Origin: an uncultured Bacteroidales bacterium
GTDB lineage: Bacteria; Bacteroidota; Bacteroidia; Bacteroidales; Bacteroidaceae
Direction of reading: 5' to 3'
Assembly: GCA_902776455.1 (NCBI GenBank)
Contig: CACYQI010000002.1
Span: 1 to 64,000, forward strand
Length of the DNA: 64,000 nt
Below, piece after piece: positions 35,450 to 44,039 of this stretch. Under the pieces are notes generated by a model, which saw nothing but the letters and a program-made list of their open reading frames with translations, made no database searches and was not told the origin of the DNA. The translations under genes and the position numbers were made by a program. Position 1 is the first letter of the stretch. The number at the start of each line of letters is the position of its first letter.

Positions 35450-36778
35450 TCATGTCTTGCTCTCCGGCAGGTCGTCCAGCATTTTGAGCAACGAGAAGGG
35501 CGTTGTGTAGGTGGTGCGGATGCGCCAAGCCTCCGGGTAGAGGTTGTTGATGCGACTGCCAACGCTTTTGCCCGGACCGAGAGGAAGGCCACGATAGCAG
35601 AGCGTGACGGGTCCGCGAGGGGCTTCGATGCGCAACGCTTCGCGCCGCAGGTATTGCAGGGCCTGCTTGTAGGTGAGGTCGATGCAGACAGAATCAGACC
35701 CCTCTCCATCTCCCCCGAGGGGGAGAGCTTGACCCCCTCTAAATCTCCCCGAGGGGAGACTTGTTGCCGCGAAAGACTCTTCCCCTCGGGGGAGATGGAG
35801 AGGGGTCTTGCCTCCCCTCGGGGAGGTTTGGAGGGGGTCGGTGGGGCTGGCTTCTATCGCAGCCACGTAGAACCCTTCGCCGCGGTCGCGACCCGGGAGG
35901 AAGTGGCGTTCCGAGAGGAGCGTGCCGCCCAGCTCGTCGCATATCCAGCGGGCGTTGTCCTCGTCCTCGTAGCGGTTGAAGGTGCAGGTGCTGTAGATGA
36001 GCAGTCCGCCGGGTTTGAGTACGTGCCAAATGTCGGCGAGAATGTCGCGTTGCCGCTGTTGGCACATCCTGACGTTCTCGAGGCTCCACTCGCGGATGGC
36101 ATCCTCGTCCTTGCGGAACATCCCTTCGCCCGAGCACGGCACGTCTGTCAGGAGAATGTCAACGCTGCCCGTCAGTTCGCCGAACTCATGCGGATAGCGT
36201 TGCGTCACGATGACCTTGGGAGCTTCCATCGGCTGCCCCATCATCCACTTCTGCATGTTCTCCGAGAGGATTTGGTTGCGTTTGCGGTTCGGCTCGTTGC
36301 TGATGAGCAGCGACCCCTCCGGCAGCAGGCTCTGCAAGAGCGTGCTCTTTCCGCCCGGAGCGGCACAGAGGTCGAGGGCAAGCAAAGGGTTAGGGGCAAG
36401 GGGCAAGGAGCAAGGGGCAGGAGATTTGCTTAGTCTGTCGGTATCCTCTTGCTCCTTGCCCCTCGCCCCTTGCCCCTTCAAAACTTGGGCCACGTACATC
36501 GACGACGCCTCCTGCACGTAGTAGGCTCCGGCATGGAGGAGAGGGTCGAAGGTGAAAGCCGGGCGTTCCTTGAGGTAGAAAGCGTTGGGGCACCAGGGCA
36601 CAGGCTCAAGGTCGGGACGATAGGCCAGCAGCTCTTCGGCCTTGATTTTGCGGGGGTTGAGGCGGACGGACACCTCCGGTTCGGTTGTCGTCAAAGCCAG
36701 GCAGAGCGCATCGGCTGTGGCTTCGTCGTAATGCTCGTGCATGAGACGCACAAAATCCTTAGGCAGTTCCGTTTGCAT
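35450..36778 (-). CDS. RsmF/NOL1-type rRNA cytosine-C5 methyltransferase with two repeat-derived inserts
   Basis: The protein methylates a cytosine in rRNA using S-adenosylmethionine. It shows 'ALDLCAAPGGKSTLLQSLLP', 'LISNEPNRKR', 'ILLTDVPCSGEGMFRKD' with the catalytic Pro-Cys, and 'GGLLIYSTCTFNRYEDED' with the second Cys. The C-terminal part resembles the PUA-like end of RsmF. I place the start at 36778 (MQTELPKDF) because the -7 box at 36806-36813 lies downstream of the further ATG at 36850. Two blocks are foreign: 36384-36482, a GGGGCAAGGAGC inverted repeat giving 'GARGKEQEDTDRLSKSPAP', and about 35697-35842, CCCCTCGGGGGAGA palindromes giving 'SPRGGKTPLHLPRGEESF'. Both keep the frame, and the first has an intergenic sister at 3586-3670. 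Confidence 0.87.
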   Translation of the reverse strand: MQTELPKDFVRLMHEHYDEATADALCLALTTTEPEVSVRLNPRKIKAEELLAYRPDLEPVPWCPNAFYLKERPAFTFDPLLHAGAYYVQEASSMYVAQVLKGQGARGKEQEDTDRLSKSPAPCSLPLAPNPLLALDLCAAPGGKSTLLQSLLPEGSLLISNEPNRKRNQILSENMQKWMMGQPMEAPKVIVTQRYPHEFGELTGSVDILLTDVPCSGEGMFRKDEDAIREWSLENVRMCQQRQRDILADIWHVLKPGGLLIYSTCTFNRYEDEDNARWICDELGGTLLSERHFLPGRDRGEGFYVAAIEASPTDPLQTSPRGGKTPLHLPRGEESFAATSLPSGRFRGGQALPLGGDGEGSDSVCIDLTYKQALQYLRREALRIEAPRGPVTLCYRGLPLGPGKSVGSRINNLYPEAWRIRTTYTTPFSLLKMLDDLPESKT

Positions 36779-36805
36779 ATCAGGCTGGGGTGTCGTTTTC
36801 TGCCA

Positions 36806-36813
36806 CAAAGTTA
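36806..36813 (-). promoter_or_regulatory. -7 box for the rsmF-like gene
   Basis: The minus strand reads TAACTTTG, about 28 bases before the ATG at 36778. It decides against the earlier in-frame ATG at 36850. Confidence 0.55.
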
Positions 36814-36852
36814 CGAATAATAGTTCAAAGTTCATAGTTTTATCCGACATTG

Positions 36853-36884
36853 TTTGGCGATGTCGGGAAAAAGTGCTAATTTTG
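36853..36884 (+). promoter_or_regulatory. promoter with -33 TTTG and -7 TAATTTTG
   Basis: TTTG at 36853-36856 and TAATTTTG at 36877-36884 are separated by 20 bases, as in the Bacteroidetes consensus. The spacer contains TGTCGGGAAAAAGTG, also present just upstream of the miaB -7 box at 56257-56271. Confidence 0.6.
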
Positions 36885-36917
36885 GATGCGAAATGTTGAA
36901 TTTAAACTATATTTACC

Positions 36918-38222
36918 ATGAAAATGAACAGACGTTCCTTTATCACGAAGGGTGCGGCGGGTGCCGCCCTCTTCAGCATCATGCCCCGCGAGGTGTTGGG
37001 CAAGATGGGAGGCAAGAACAACTTCATTGCTCCCAGCGACCAGCTGACGCGTGGCCTGATTGGTGTGGGTGGCATCGGCCGCTCCAGCCATCACTTTGCG
37101 AGCGACCAGACCTGTCGCCTTGTGGCCCTCTGCGACGTTGACCAGAAGCACCTCGACTCGGCTGTCGCCGCTGCCAAAAAGAACTGGGGCGAAGACATCA
37201 AGACCTATCACGACTTCCGCGACTTGATTAATGACCCGAATGTCGATATTGTTCACATCGCCACACCGCCCCATTGGCACGGACTCATGTCGGTCATAGC
37301 AGCCAATGCCGGCAAGGACATCTTCTGCGAGAAGCCCATGACGCGCACCATCGGCGAGGGGCGTCGCGTGGAAGAGGCTGTGAAACGCAACGCCCGCGTG
37401 TTCCGTCTGAACACTTGGTTCCGCTTCAAGGACACCTTCTACGGGCTTGGCACAGAGGTCAAACCATTGAAGAAACTCGTCGATAGCGGGTTGCTCGGCT
37501 GGCCGCTCAAGGTAAGAATCTCCGGCGCAACAGGCTTCGCATGGAAATTCTTCTGGGTGGGCAAGGAGAACCTTGAGGTGCAGCCCGTTCCCAAAGAACT
37601 CGACTACGACCTCTGGCTCGGCCCGGCTCCCTACAAGCCCTACAACATCCACCGCACTCACCAGACCTTCCGCGGCTACTTCGACTACGATGGCGGCGGC
37701 TTGGCCGACATGGGACAGCACTACATCGACCCCGTGCAGTACCTGCTCGGCAAGGACGACGAGTTCCCCGTCAAGGTCGAAATCGACGCTCCCCAGCAGC
37801 ATCCCGATGCAGTCGGCATTTGGAGGAACATCACCTACACTTATGCCGACGGCTGCCAGATAATCCTCGAGGGCGAAGGCTTCGAGAGTCAAGGCAAGGT
37901 GCCCTACATCGAAGGACCGAAAGGCAAAGTCTTCAAAGGCTTCGAGTGCACTATTCCCAACGTGCAACAAATCATTAATGAGCTGCCCGACCCTGAGGAG
38001 CGCAACACCGACTTCCTGGAGTGTGTCCGCACGCGCCGGCAGTTTGCCCTCAACGAAAGCAACGGCCACCACAGCGCCACCATTGTCAACATGGGCGTCT
38101 GCGCCTTGCGTCTGAACCGCACCCTCCATTTCGACCCGAAGACACAGACTTTCATCAACGACGATGAAGCCAATCGCCTCGTCAACCAACCCATGAGGGG
38201 CGAATGGGGGAAGCTCATCTGA
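36918..38222 (+). CDS. exported Gfo/Idh/MocA-family NAD-dependent oxidoreductase
   Basis: Such enzymes oxidise or reduce sugars or glycosides with a bound nicotinamide cofactor. The 434-aa protein starts with a twin-arginine type leader 'MNRRSFITKGAAGAALF', so it is probably exported folded. The Rossmann motif 'GLIGVGGIGRSS' is near residues 46-57, and 'HIATPPHWHG' and the family 'CEKPM' motif with the catalytic Lys are near 115 and 137. A 'DMGQHYIDPVQYLLG' motif follows near 270. The gene downstream encodes a DUF1080 protein. In Bacteroides, Gfo/Idh enzymes and DUF1080 3-keto-glycoside hydrolases work together, so this enzyme may oxidise the C3 hydroxyl of a glycoside. The substrate is unknown. 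Confidence 0.87.
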   Translation: MKMNRRSFITKGAAGAALFSIMPREVLGKMGGKNNFIAPSDQLTRGLIGVGGIGRSSHHFASDQTCRLVALCDVDQKHLDSAVAAAKKNWGEDIKTYHDFRDLINDPNVDIVHIATPPHWHGLMSVIAANAGKDIFCEKPMTRTIGEGRRVEEAVKRNARVFRLNTWFRFKDTFYGLGTEVKPLKKLVDSGLLGWPLKVRISGATGFAWKFFWVGKENLEVQPVPKELDYDLWLGPAPYKPYNIHRTHQTFRGYFDYDGGGLADMGQHYIDPVQYLLGKDDEFPVKVEIDAPQQHPDAVGIWRNITYTYADGCQIILEGEGFESQGKVPYIEGPKGKVFKGFECTIPNVQQIINELPDPEERNTDFLECVRTRRQFALNESNGHHSATIVNMGVCALRLNRTLHFDPKTQTFINDDEANRLVNQPMRGEWGKLI

Positions 38223-38341
38223 CATAATAATTAAAAATAAAAAAAGAAGAATTAAGAATCAATGCGACGATGGTCGCAGCTCTATTCAAATCTATTTAAT
38301 TCTTAACTCTTAATTCTTAACTCTTAATTTATAGATAAACA

Positions 38342-40708
38342 ATGAAACGTACATTATATATTTTCCTAGTGGCTCTGTTGCTTTGCCTGCCTTCCTTTGC
38401 GCAGGACGCACGCAACCGTTCCACCGAGACCATCGTTCAGGATGTGCTCGCACTCGTGCCTATACAGAAACAGGCCGACTTCAACAACGAGATGCAACCG
38501 CTTGTGCAGGCTGCTCCGAAGTCTATCACTTTGCTTGCCGCCATGCTGAAGCCTGCGGCACAGCGCGTTAATGCCAAGGTGGAATACGCCATTCATGGAG
38601 CCGTCGCCTTTGCCGGAACCAACGACGCTTGGGCAGAGAAAGTGCGCGAAGGACTCAAGCAAGCCATTGCCGCACAGAGCGATAAGGACGCCAAGCAGTT
38701 CCTTGAGAACGAGCTGCGCCTGCTTTCGAAGGAAGAAGACGTTACCTATACTGTCCAACAAGGTGCAGCTCCCTATGCCCAGGCTTACGACAAGCTCGTC
38801 AACTTCGACGACGGTTCCGGGAAGGAGCTGCTTAAGACTCTGAAGAGCAAGGACCACGCCCTGCGGATGCAAGCCCTGAAGTACTACACAGCCAACAATC
38901 TTGTGACAGACGATTTGGCTGCCAGCGTAGCAAAGAAGTACAAGTCGCTCAGCGACGAAGGCAAGTGCGACGTCCTCTACTGGCTGGGCGACAACAAGGT
39001 AGTAGGGCAGAAGGCTCTGCTCGTTGCTGCTGCCCAGAAGGGCGACAAGCCTGCAAAGGCAGCCATCGAAGCCTTGGGCAAGATAGGTGGCGAGGACGTA
39101 GAGAAGGTGCTCGTCGGACAGCTTGGCGGCGCCAACGATGCCGAGGCCTTCCGTGCCCTCTGTTCCTTCCCCGGCAAGTTGGACTTGCTCGATGCCTTGA
39201 AGTCGGCAGAGGGCGAGAAGAAGTTCTCTTTGCTCAAGCTTGCAGCAGCACGCAGGCAGACGGAAGCCGCCAATGACATCATGAAGCTGACTGCCGACCC
39301 GACCTACGGCGAAGCGGCTCTCAAGGCCCTGCCCGGCGTGGTGACTCCGGAGCAGACGAATGCCATCATCGGCGCTATGGCCGTGCTCGACAAGGACGGA
39401 ACGCATGCAGCCGAATGGCAGAAGGCATGTGCAGCATCCATGCAGACGCTGTCGGCCGAGGAGCAGTACAAGCGTATATCGCTCTTCACGAGCCAGCCTC
39501 AGATGCCTAAGCGCGAGCTTCTCTATCCCCTGCTTGCTTCGACAGGCACCGACGAGGCTGTGGCCGACCTCGAGAAGATAGGTGGAAAGGCAGCTCTTGC
39601 CGCACTGGGCACATCGGACAACTACAAGGCAGCCAAGCCGTTGCTTGCTGCTGCAAGGAATGGCAACGAGAGCGCCCTGATGAGCTACGTCCGTCTGGTC
39701 AGCAGCAAGGAGAAAGACCTGGACAGCCGCTCGGCAAGGCTCAGCGAGGCTTTCTCGCTGGCAAAGACCGTGGCGGACAAGAAGGAGATACTTTCCAAGC
39801 TTGCAGCCACGCCCACCCGCAACGCCTTCCTGCTGGCCGGTAAGCAGCTCGACGACAAGGACCTGGCATACGCCGCAGCCACTGCCTCCAAGGAGATTAT
39901 CTCCAAGACGACAGAGGACATCGAGTACGACGTAGTGAAAGCTAACCTCGAGAAGTGCATCGGCATCTTCAAGGCCACGGGCGATGCCGACGACGGCTAT
40001 GCTGTGGATGCCATCCGGCAGAAGCTTTCCGAGCTGCAGCCCGTTCCCGTCTATGTCCTTTCCGACGAGGAGAAGAAGCAAGGCTTCGAGCTTCTTTTCG
40101 ACGGCACCAACCTCGACAACTTCGTGGGCAACAAGGTGGGCTACGTTCCCATCAACGGCTGCATCAACGTCACCGCCAACTACGGCAACGAGAGCAACCT
40201 CTACACGAAGAACGAGTACCGCGACTTCGTCTTCCGCTTCGAGTTCTGCTTCCTTCGTGGCGGCGTGAACAACGGTGTCGGCATCCGTACCCCGATGGGT
40301 GTCGATGCAGCCTACGACGGCATGTGCGAAGTGCAGATCCTCGACCACGACGACCCCATCTATGCCGGTCTTCGCGAGTATCAGGTGCATGGCTCCGTAT
40401 ATGGCATCATCCCGGCTAAGCGCATCAAGCACAAGCCCTTAGGCGAGTGGAGCGAAGAGGAAATACGCGTGAAGGGCAACCACATCACCGTTACCGTCAA
40501 TGGCGAAGTCATCGTCGATGGCGACATCAAGGAGGCTTGCAAGGGACACAACATGGCTCCCGACGGCTCGGAGAACAATCCCTATACCGTTGACCACAAG
40601 AACCACCCCGGCATGTTCAACAAGACGGGTCACATCGGCTTCCTCGGCCACGGCGCCGGCCTGAAGCTTCGTGCCGTCCGCGTCCTCGACCTCAACAAGA
40701 AGAAGTAG
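38342..40708 (+). CDS. HEAT-repeat protein with C-terminal DUF1080 (3-keto-disaccharide hydrolase) domain
   Basis: The 788-aa protein has a signal peptide 'LYIFLVALLLCLPSFAQ'. Residues about 150-570 are alpha-helical HEAT-like repeats rich in Ala, Leu and Lys ('ALLVAAAQKGDKPAKAAIEA'). The last 205 residues form a DUF1080 jelly-roll beginning 'GFELLFDGTNLDNF' near 582, with 'GVNNGVGIRTP', 'CEVQILDHDDP', 'YQVHGSVYGI' and 'HIGFLGHGAGLKLR'. Known members hydrolyse 3-keto-glycosides in the periplasm or bind sugars. It lies about 120 bp downstream of the Gfo/Idh gene on the same strand, matching a two-step oxidise-then-cleave scheme. A hairpin follows at 40765-40852. Confidence 0.87.
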   Translation: MKRTLYIFLVALLLCLPSFAQDARNRSTETIVQDVLALVPIQKQADFNNEMQPLVQAAPKSITLLAAMLKPAAQRVNAKVEYAIHGAVAFAGTNDAWAEKVREGLKQAIAAQSDKDAKQFLENELRLLSKEEDVTYTVQQGAAPYAQAYDKLVNFDDGSGKELLKTLKSKDHALRMQALKYYTANNLVTDDLAASVAKKYKSLSDEGKCDVLYWLGDNKVVGQKALLVAAAQKGDKPAKAAIEALGKIGGEDVEKVLVGQLGGANDAEAFRALCSFPGKLDLLDALKSAEGEKKFSLLKLAAARRQTEAANDIMKLTADPTYGEAALKALPGVVTPEQTNAIIGAMAVLDKDGTHAAEWQKACAASMQTLSAEEQYKRISLFTSQPQMPKRELLYPLLASTGTDEAVADLEKIGGKAALAALGTSDNYKAAKPLLAAARNGNESALMSYVRLVSSKEKDLDSRSARLSEAFSLAKTVADKKEILSKLAATPTRNAFLLAGKQLDDKDLAYAAATASKEIISKTTEDIEYDVVKANLEKCIGIFKATGDADDGYAVDAIRQKLSELQPVPVYVLSDEEKKQGFELLFDGTNLDNFVGNKVGYVPINGCINVTANYGNESNLYTKNEYRDFVFRFEFCFLRGGVNNGVGIRTPMGVDAAYDGMCEVQILDHDDPIYAGLREYQVHGSVYGIIPAKRIKHKPLGEWSEEEIRVKGNHITVTVNGEVIVDGDIKEACKGHNMAPDGSENNPYTVDHKNHPGMFNKTGHIGFLGHGAGLKLRAVRVLDLNKKK

Positions 40709-40764
40709 AGCAGCGGTCTGTAATCGGCAGACGAGAGTTTGCCGAGACACAAGTAATATCATAC

Positions 40765-40852
40765 AACAACGGATTGCACGGATTTAACGGATTTAAGGCG
40801 TGCTGATAATCAGCATTCAAGATAATCCGTTAAATCTGTGCAATCCGTTGTT
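40765..40852. terminator. 29-bp CGGATT inverted repeat
   Basis: The 29-base arms at 40765-40793 and 40824-40852 pair with a single mismatch, and the loop contains TGCTGAT/ATCAGCA. It lies 57 bases after the DUF1080 stop and may end that transcript. A related, less perfect copy is at 54101-54208, so it is also a dispersed repeat. Confidence 0.65.
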
Positions 40853-40934
40853 CGTTTTGCTCAGGCTCAGGCGGTTGTTGATGGTTACGACACAGTCTCT
40901 CTCTTTATGTTGGGGCACTTATCCACGGGTGCTC

Positions 40935-41075
40935 GAAACACATCCGCAGAGGTGGGGTTTCACGCTCCGTGGAGCGTAGCCCGATGCTCCGTGGAGCGTG
41001 AGCCTTTCCTCCGTGGAGTGTAAGCCTTTCCTCCGTGGAGTGTAAGACGCCCCCCTTGGAGGGTGCTTCTTCTTT
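40935..41075. repeat. 22-bp palindrome cluster with conserved borders
   Basis: The order is CATCCGCAGAGGTGGGGTTT, four CTCCGTGGAG units, then GACGCCCCCCTTGGAGGG and GTGCTTCTT. The same border sequences surround the clusters at 41425-41550 and 62640-62770, so the cluster with its borders is a defined element. Confidence 0.8.
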
Positions 41076-41320
41076 ATTGTTGTCTGCTAAATAAGCGCCG
41101 AAGGTGCGAGAGACCACAGACGGGGGTGTAAACCCCCGGTAAGGAACATGTCGTAGATGAGAAGCCCCGAAGGGGCGACAGATATAGAAGCAAGTTGTAA
41201 GTAACCATGTTATATCTTCTGTCGCCCCCTCGGGGCTTCTTTGGTTGTTGCACTACTACTACCGGGGGCTTGCGCCCCCGTCTGTGGTCTTTCGTCCCTA
41301 CGGGACTTTAGAGTATGCCC
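41076..41320. repeat. large palindromic element, intact copy
   Basis: Left arm: GCGCCGAAGGTGCGAGAGAC, CACAGACGGGGGTGTAAACC, GAAGCCCCGAAGGGGCGACA. Right arm: TGTCGCCCCCTCGGGGCTTC, CCGGGGGCTTGCGCCCCCGT, CTGTGGTCTTTCGTCCC. The arms are complementary over most of their length. Confidence 0.8.
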
Positions 41321-41390
41321 GCTTTGACTGCTCTCCGTTAGGGAAGCAGAAGGATAGGCACATAAGTGGAGGTGATCAAGATTTGCCTCG

Positions 41391-41553
41391 GACAGCAGTT
41401 ACTCCTTTACGGGTGCTTGAATCACATCCGCAGAGGTGGGGTTTCACGCTCCGTGGAGCGTAGCCCGATGCTCCGTGGAGTGTGAGCCTTTCCTCCGTGG
41501 AGTGTAAGCCGATGCTCCACGGAGTGTGAGACGCCCCCCTTGGAGGGTGCTTC
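41391..41553. repeat. 22-bp palindrome cluster after an element end
   Basis: The GGACAGCAGTTA end motif at about 41392 is followed by CATCCGCAGAGGTGGGGTTT, four CTCCGTGGAG-type units and GACGCCCCCCTTGGAGGG. It stops directly at the PBP1A stop codon. Confidence 0.75.
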
Positions 41554-43983
41554 TTATTCCCCTGCTTCTTCCGGCTGTCCGGCCGCGGAGGATGGGTCGG
41601 GATTGGCAAGGTCGGAGCCGTCAGGCGTGATGAATTCTTCGTGTTCGTCCGCTTGGTCGGAAGCGGAACCGGCGAAGATGTAGTCGAGGGTGTCGATGCT
41701 GTCGGGCCGGTGGTACGAGAAGCCGGAACCCGTCCAAAGCTTCGGGTCGAGTCCCTTGGCCGGCGGGAACTTCGTGCGATAGCGGCTGAAGTGTTCGTCG
41801 GCCAGTACGTGCTGGATGAAGTCGCCGAAGATGGGGAGAGCTGTGCGGCTGCCCTGTCCGAGCTGTCCTGTGCGGAAGTGGATGCTGGGATACTCGCCTC
41901 CCACCCATGCTCCGCCCACGAGTCGGGGCGTTACGCCCACGAACCAGGCGTCGGCATGGTTGTTGCTTGTGCCCGTCTTGCCGCCAAACTCCGTGTCGGC
42001 ATAGAAGGGGCGTATGTAATTCCACAGCCTGCTCGACGTGCCGGAGAGTCCGCCTGCCAGCATCCGCTGCATGAGGTAGGCGGCGCGGTAGGATATGGCT
42101 TTCTTCTCTTTCTTCTTGGCCTTGTAGATGAGATTGCCGTCGCGGTCCTCGATGCGCTCTACGAGCAAGGGCATGCTGTAGCGTCCGTCGTTGGCCACCG
42201 TGCAGTAGCTGTTGACGAGTTCCAACAGACAGAGGTCGCTGCTGCCCAGCACCATGGAGCGCGTCTCCTGCAGTTTGGTCTTGACGCCCATGGCGTAGGC
42301 CGTTTGGGCGATGTTGTGTACGCCGCATTCCATGCCGACGCGCACGGCCACAGAGTTGAGCGACATGGCAAAGGCGCTCTTGAGCGAGACTTCCTGATTC
42401 GAGAAGGTGCCGTCGGCATTATGCGGTGCCCAAACGCGAGGCTTGCCCGCCACGGTATCGACATAAGCGATGTAGGCATCGGGGCGATGGTCGATGGGGT
42501 TGAGTCCCTGACACATAGCTTCGGTATAGACAAAGAGCTTGAAGGTGGAACCGGGTTGATGTACGGCCCGTACGTTATCGACCTGCCAGGTGCGGAAGTC
42601 GATGTCGCCCACCCAGGAGCGCACGAAGCGGGTGTCTGGCTCGATAGCAACGAAGCCGCTGTGCATGTAGCGAAGCATGTAGCGGACCGAGTCGATGGTG
42701 CTCATCTCCTGCTCTTGCGGCCCGTCGTAGCTGAAGAGGCGGACGGTATGGGGCAGGTTGAGGTAGAAGTCGATGGAGTCCGTGTTGCCGTTGAACTTTT
42801 GGGAGAGGTACTTGCCGTAGGCCGAGCGGCGTGCTATGTCTTCGGCAAAGCCCACCAGCTCCTGGTGGCGTGCGTTCTGCCAGGGGTTTGTTCGTCCCCA
42901 ATGCTCGTTGAAACGTTGCTGCACGGCCTGCATCTGTTTCCTGACGGCCTCTTCGGCATAGGCTTGCATCCGCGAGTCGATGGAGGTGTAGATGCGCAAG
43001 CCGTCGGCATCGACGTCAAGCTTGTTGATGGCATCATAGCCGGGGACGAGGCCCCAGACGCAGATAGAGTCGATGTAGTTCCTGAGAGCTTCGCGGAAGT
43101 AGGGCGCCATGCCGTCCTGATAGCTCTCGGAGGTGCGAGTCCGCAAGTCAATAGGAAGGGAAAGCAGCGAGTCGAACTGAGAGGGCGAAGCCTCTTGGCC
43201 GTCGAGGAAGATGTGCTGGTGGTCATAGACAAGTTGCAGCACCGTGTTGCGCCGCTGCAGGCTGTTCTGCGGGTTGAGGCGCGGGTTGTAGTAGCTGGTT
43301 GCCTTGAGCAGGCCGACGAGCGTTGCAGCCTGTTCGTAGGTCAGGGCATCGGGCGTCGTGCCGAAATAGGTGCGGGCGGCCGTCTTGATGCCGTAGGCGT
43401 TGCTGCCGAAATCGACCGTGTTGAGGTACATCGTCAGTATCTCTTCCTTCGAGAACAACCATTCGAGCTTCGTGGCCACAATCCATTCCTTGGCCTTCAT
43501 CACGAGAATCTTGATGCCGGGCAAGTGGCCGAGCAGTCCCGTAGAGTATTGTGTACGGACGCGGAACATGTTCTTTGCCAGTTGCTGCGTGATGGTGCTG
43601 GCTCCCCTGGCATGGCCCATCACGATGTCCTTGGCGGCGGAGAAGAGTCCGACCACGTCGATGCCGCTGTGCTGATAGAAGCGCTCGTCCTCTGTATCAA
43701 TGAGGGTTTGCGTCAGGACGGGCGAAATCTCTTCGTAGGTGACGGGCGTGCGGTTCTCGTTGAAGAAGCGGCCCATGAGCACCTCGTCGCAAGTATAGAC
43801 CTCCGACGCCTCGCTTACGACCGGATCCTTGATGTCGTCGATGCCCGGAGAACGGCCGAAGAGATAGCAGAAATTGCAGTCAACTGCGACGAAGAACAGC
43901 AAGACGCAGACGATGATGGTGGCAAGCCAGACAGCCGTCTTCTTGTACCACGGACCGGAATATATGTTACGCAATTTTATCAT
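41554..43983 (-). CDS. class A penicillin-binding protein (PBP1A-like)
   Basis: This bifunctional enzyme polymerises and cross-links peptidoglycan in the periplasm. The 809-aa protein has an N-terminal membrane anchor (about residues 15-35), then a GT51 glycosyltransferase domain with 'TEDERFYQHSGIDVVG' near 97 (catalytic Glu) and 'RGASTITQQLAKN' near 128. The transpeptidase domain holds 'PGSTFKLF' with the active serine near 477, 'SLNS' near 540 and 'KTGTSNNHADAWF' near 666. The acidic C-terminus (about 770-809) is low in complexity. It is the last gene of a long minus-strand run and follows miaA after about 55 bp of CAACTTTCAACTCTCAA repeat. Confidence 0.93.
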   Translation of the reverse strand: MIKLRNIYSGPWYKKTAVWLATIIVCVLLFFVAVDCNFCYLFGRSPGIDDIKDPVVSEASEVYTCDEVLMGRFFNENRTPVTYEEISPVLTQTLIDTEDERFYQHSGIDVVGLFSAAKDIVMGHARGASTITQQLAKNMFRVRTQYSTGLLGHLPGIKILVMKAKEWIVATKLEWLFSKEEILTMYLNTVDFGSNAYGIKTAARTYFGTTPDALTYEQAATLVGLLKATSYYNPRLNPQNSLQRRNTVLQLVYDHQHIFLDGQEASPSQFDSLLSLPIDLRTRTSESYQDGMAPYFREALRNYIDSICVWGLVPGYDAINKLDVDADGLRIYTSIDSRMQAYAEEAVRKQMQAVQQRFNEHWGRTNPWQNARHQELVGFAEDIARRSAYGKYLSQKFNGNTDSIDFYLNLPHTVRLFSYDGPQEQEMSTIDSVRYMLRYMHSGFVAIEPDTRFVRSWVGDIDFRTWQVDNVRAVHQPGSTFKLFVYTEAMCQGLNPIDHRPDAYIAYVDTVAGKPRVWAPHNADGTFSNQEVSLKSAFAMSLNSVAVRVGMECGVHNIAQTAYAMGVKTKLQETRSMVLGSSDLCLLELVNSYCTVANDGRYSMPLLVERIEDRDGNLIYKAKKKEKKAISYRAAYLMQRMLAGGLSGTSSRLWNYIRPFYADTEFGGKTGTSNNHADAWFVGVTPRLVGGAWVGGEYPSIHFRTGQLGQGSRTALPIFGDFIQHVLADEHFSRYRTKFPPAKGLDPKLWTGSGFSYHRPDSIDTLDYIFAGSASDQADEHEEFITPDGSDLANPDPSSAAGQPEEAGE

Positions 43984-44039
43984 GGCAGTTAGAAGTCAAC
44001 TAATTCAATTTTCAACTTTCAACTCTCAACTCTCAACTT

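Noticed and set aside
35450..36850. Longer start for the rsmF-like gene at 36850
   Set aside because: The -7 box at 36806-36813 would lie inside the coding region, and the extra residues do not fit the family.
38366..40432. 688-codon open frame antisense to the DUF1080 gene
   Set aside because: Shadow of the real gene; no signal peptide or domain pattern.
41641..43992. 783-codon open frame antisense to PBP1A
   Set aside because: The minus strand carries all penicillin-binding motifs; the plus frame has none.
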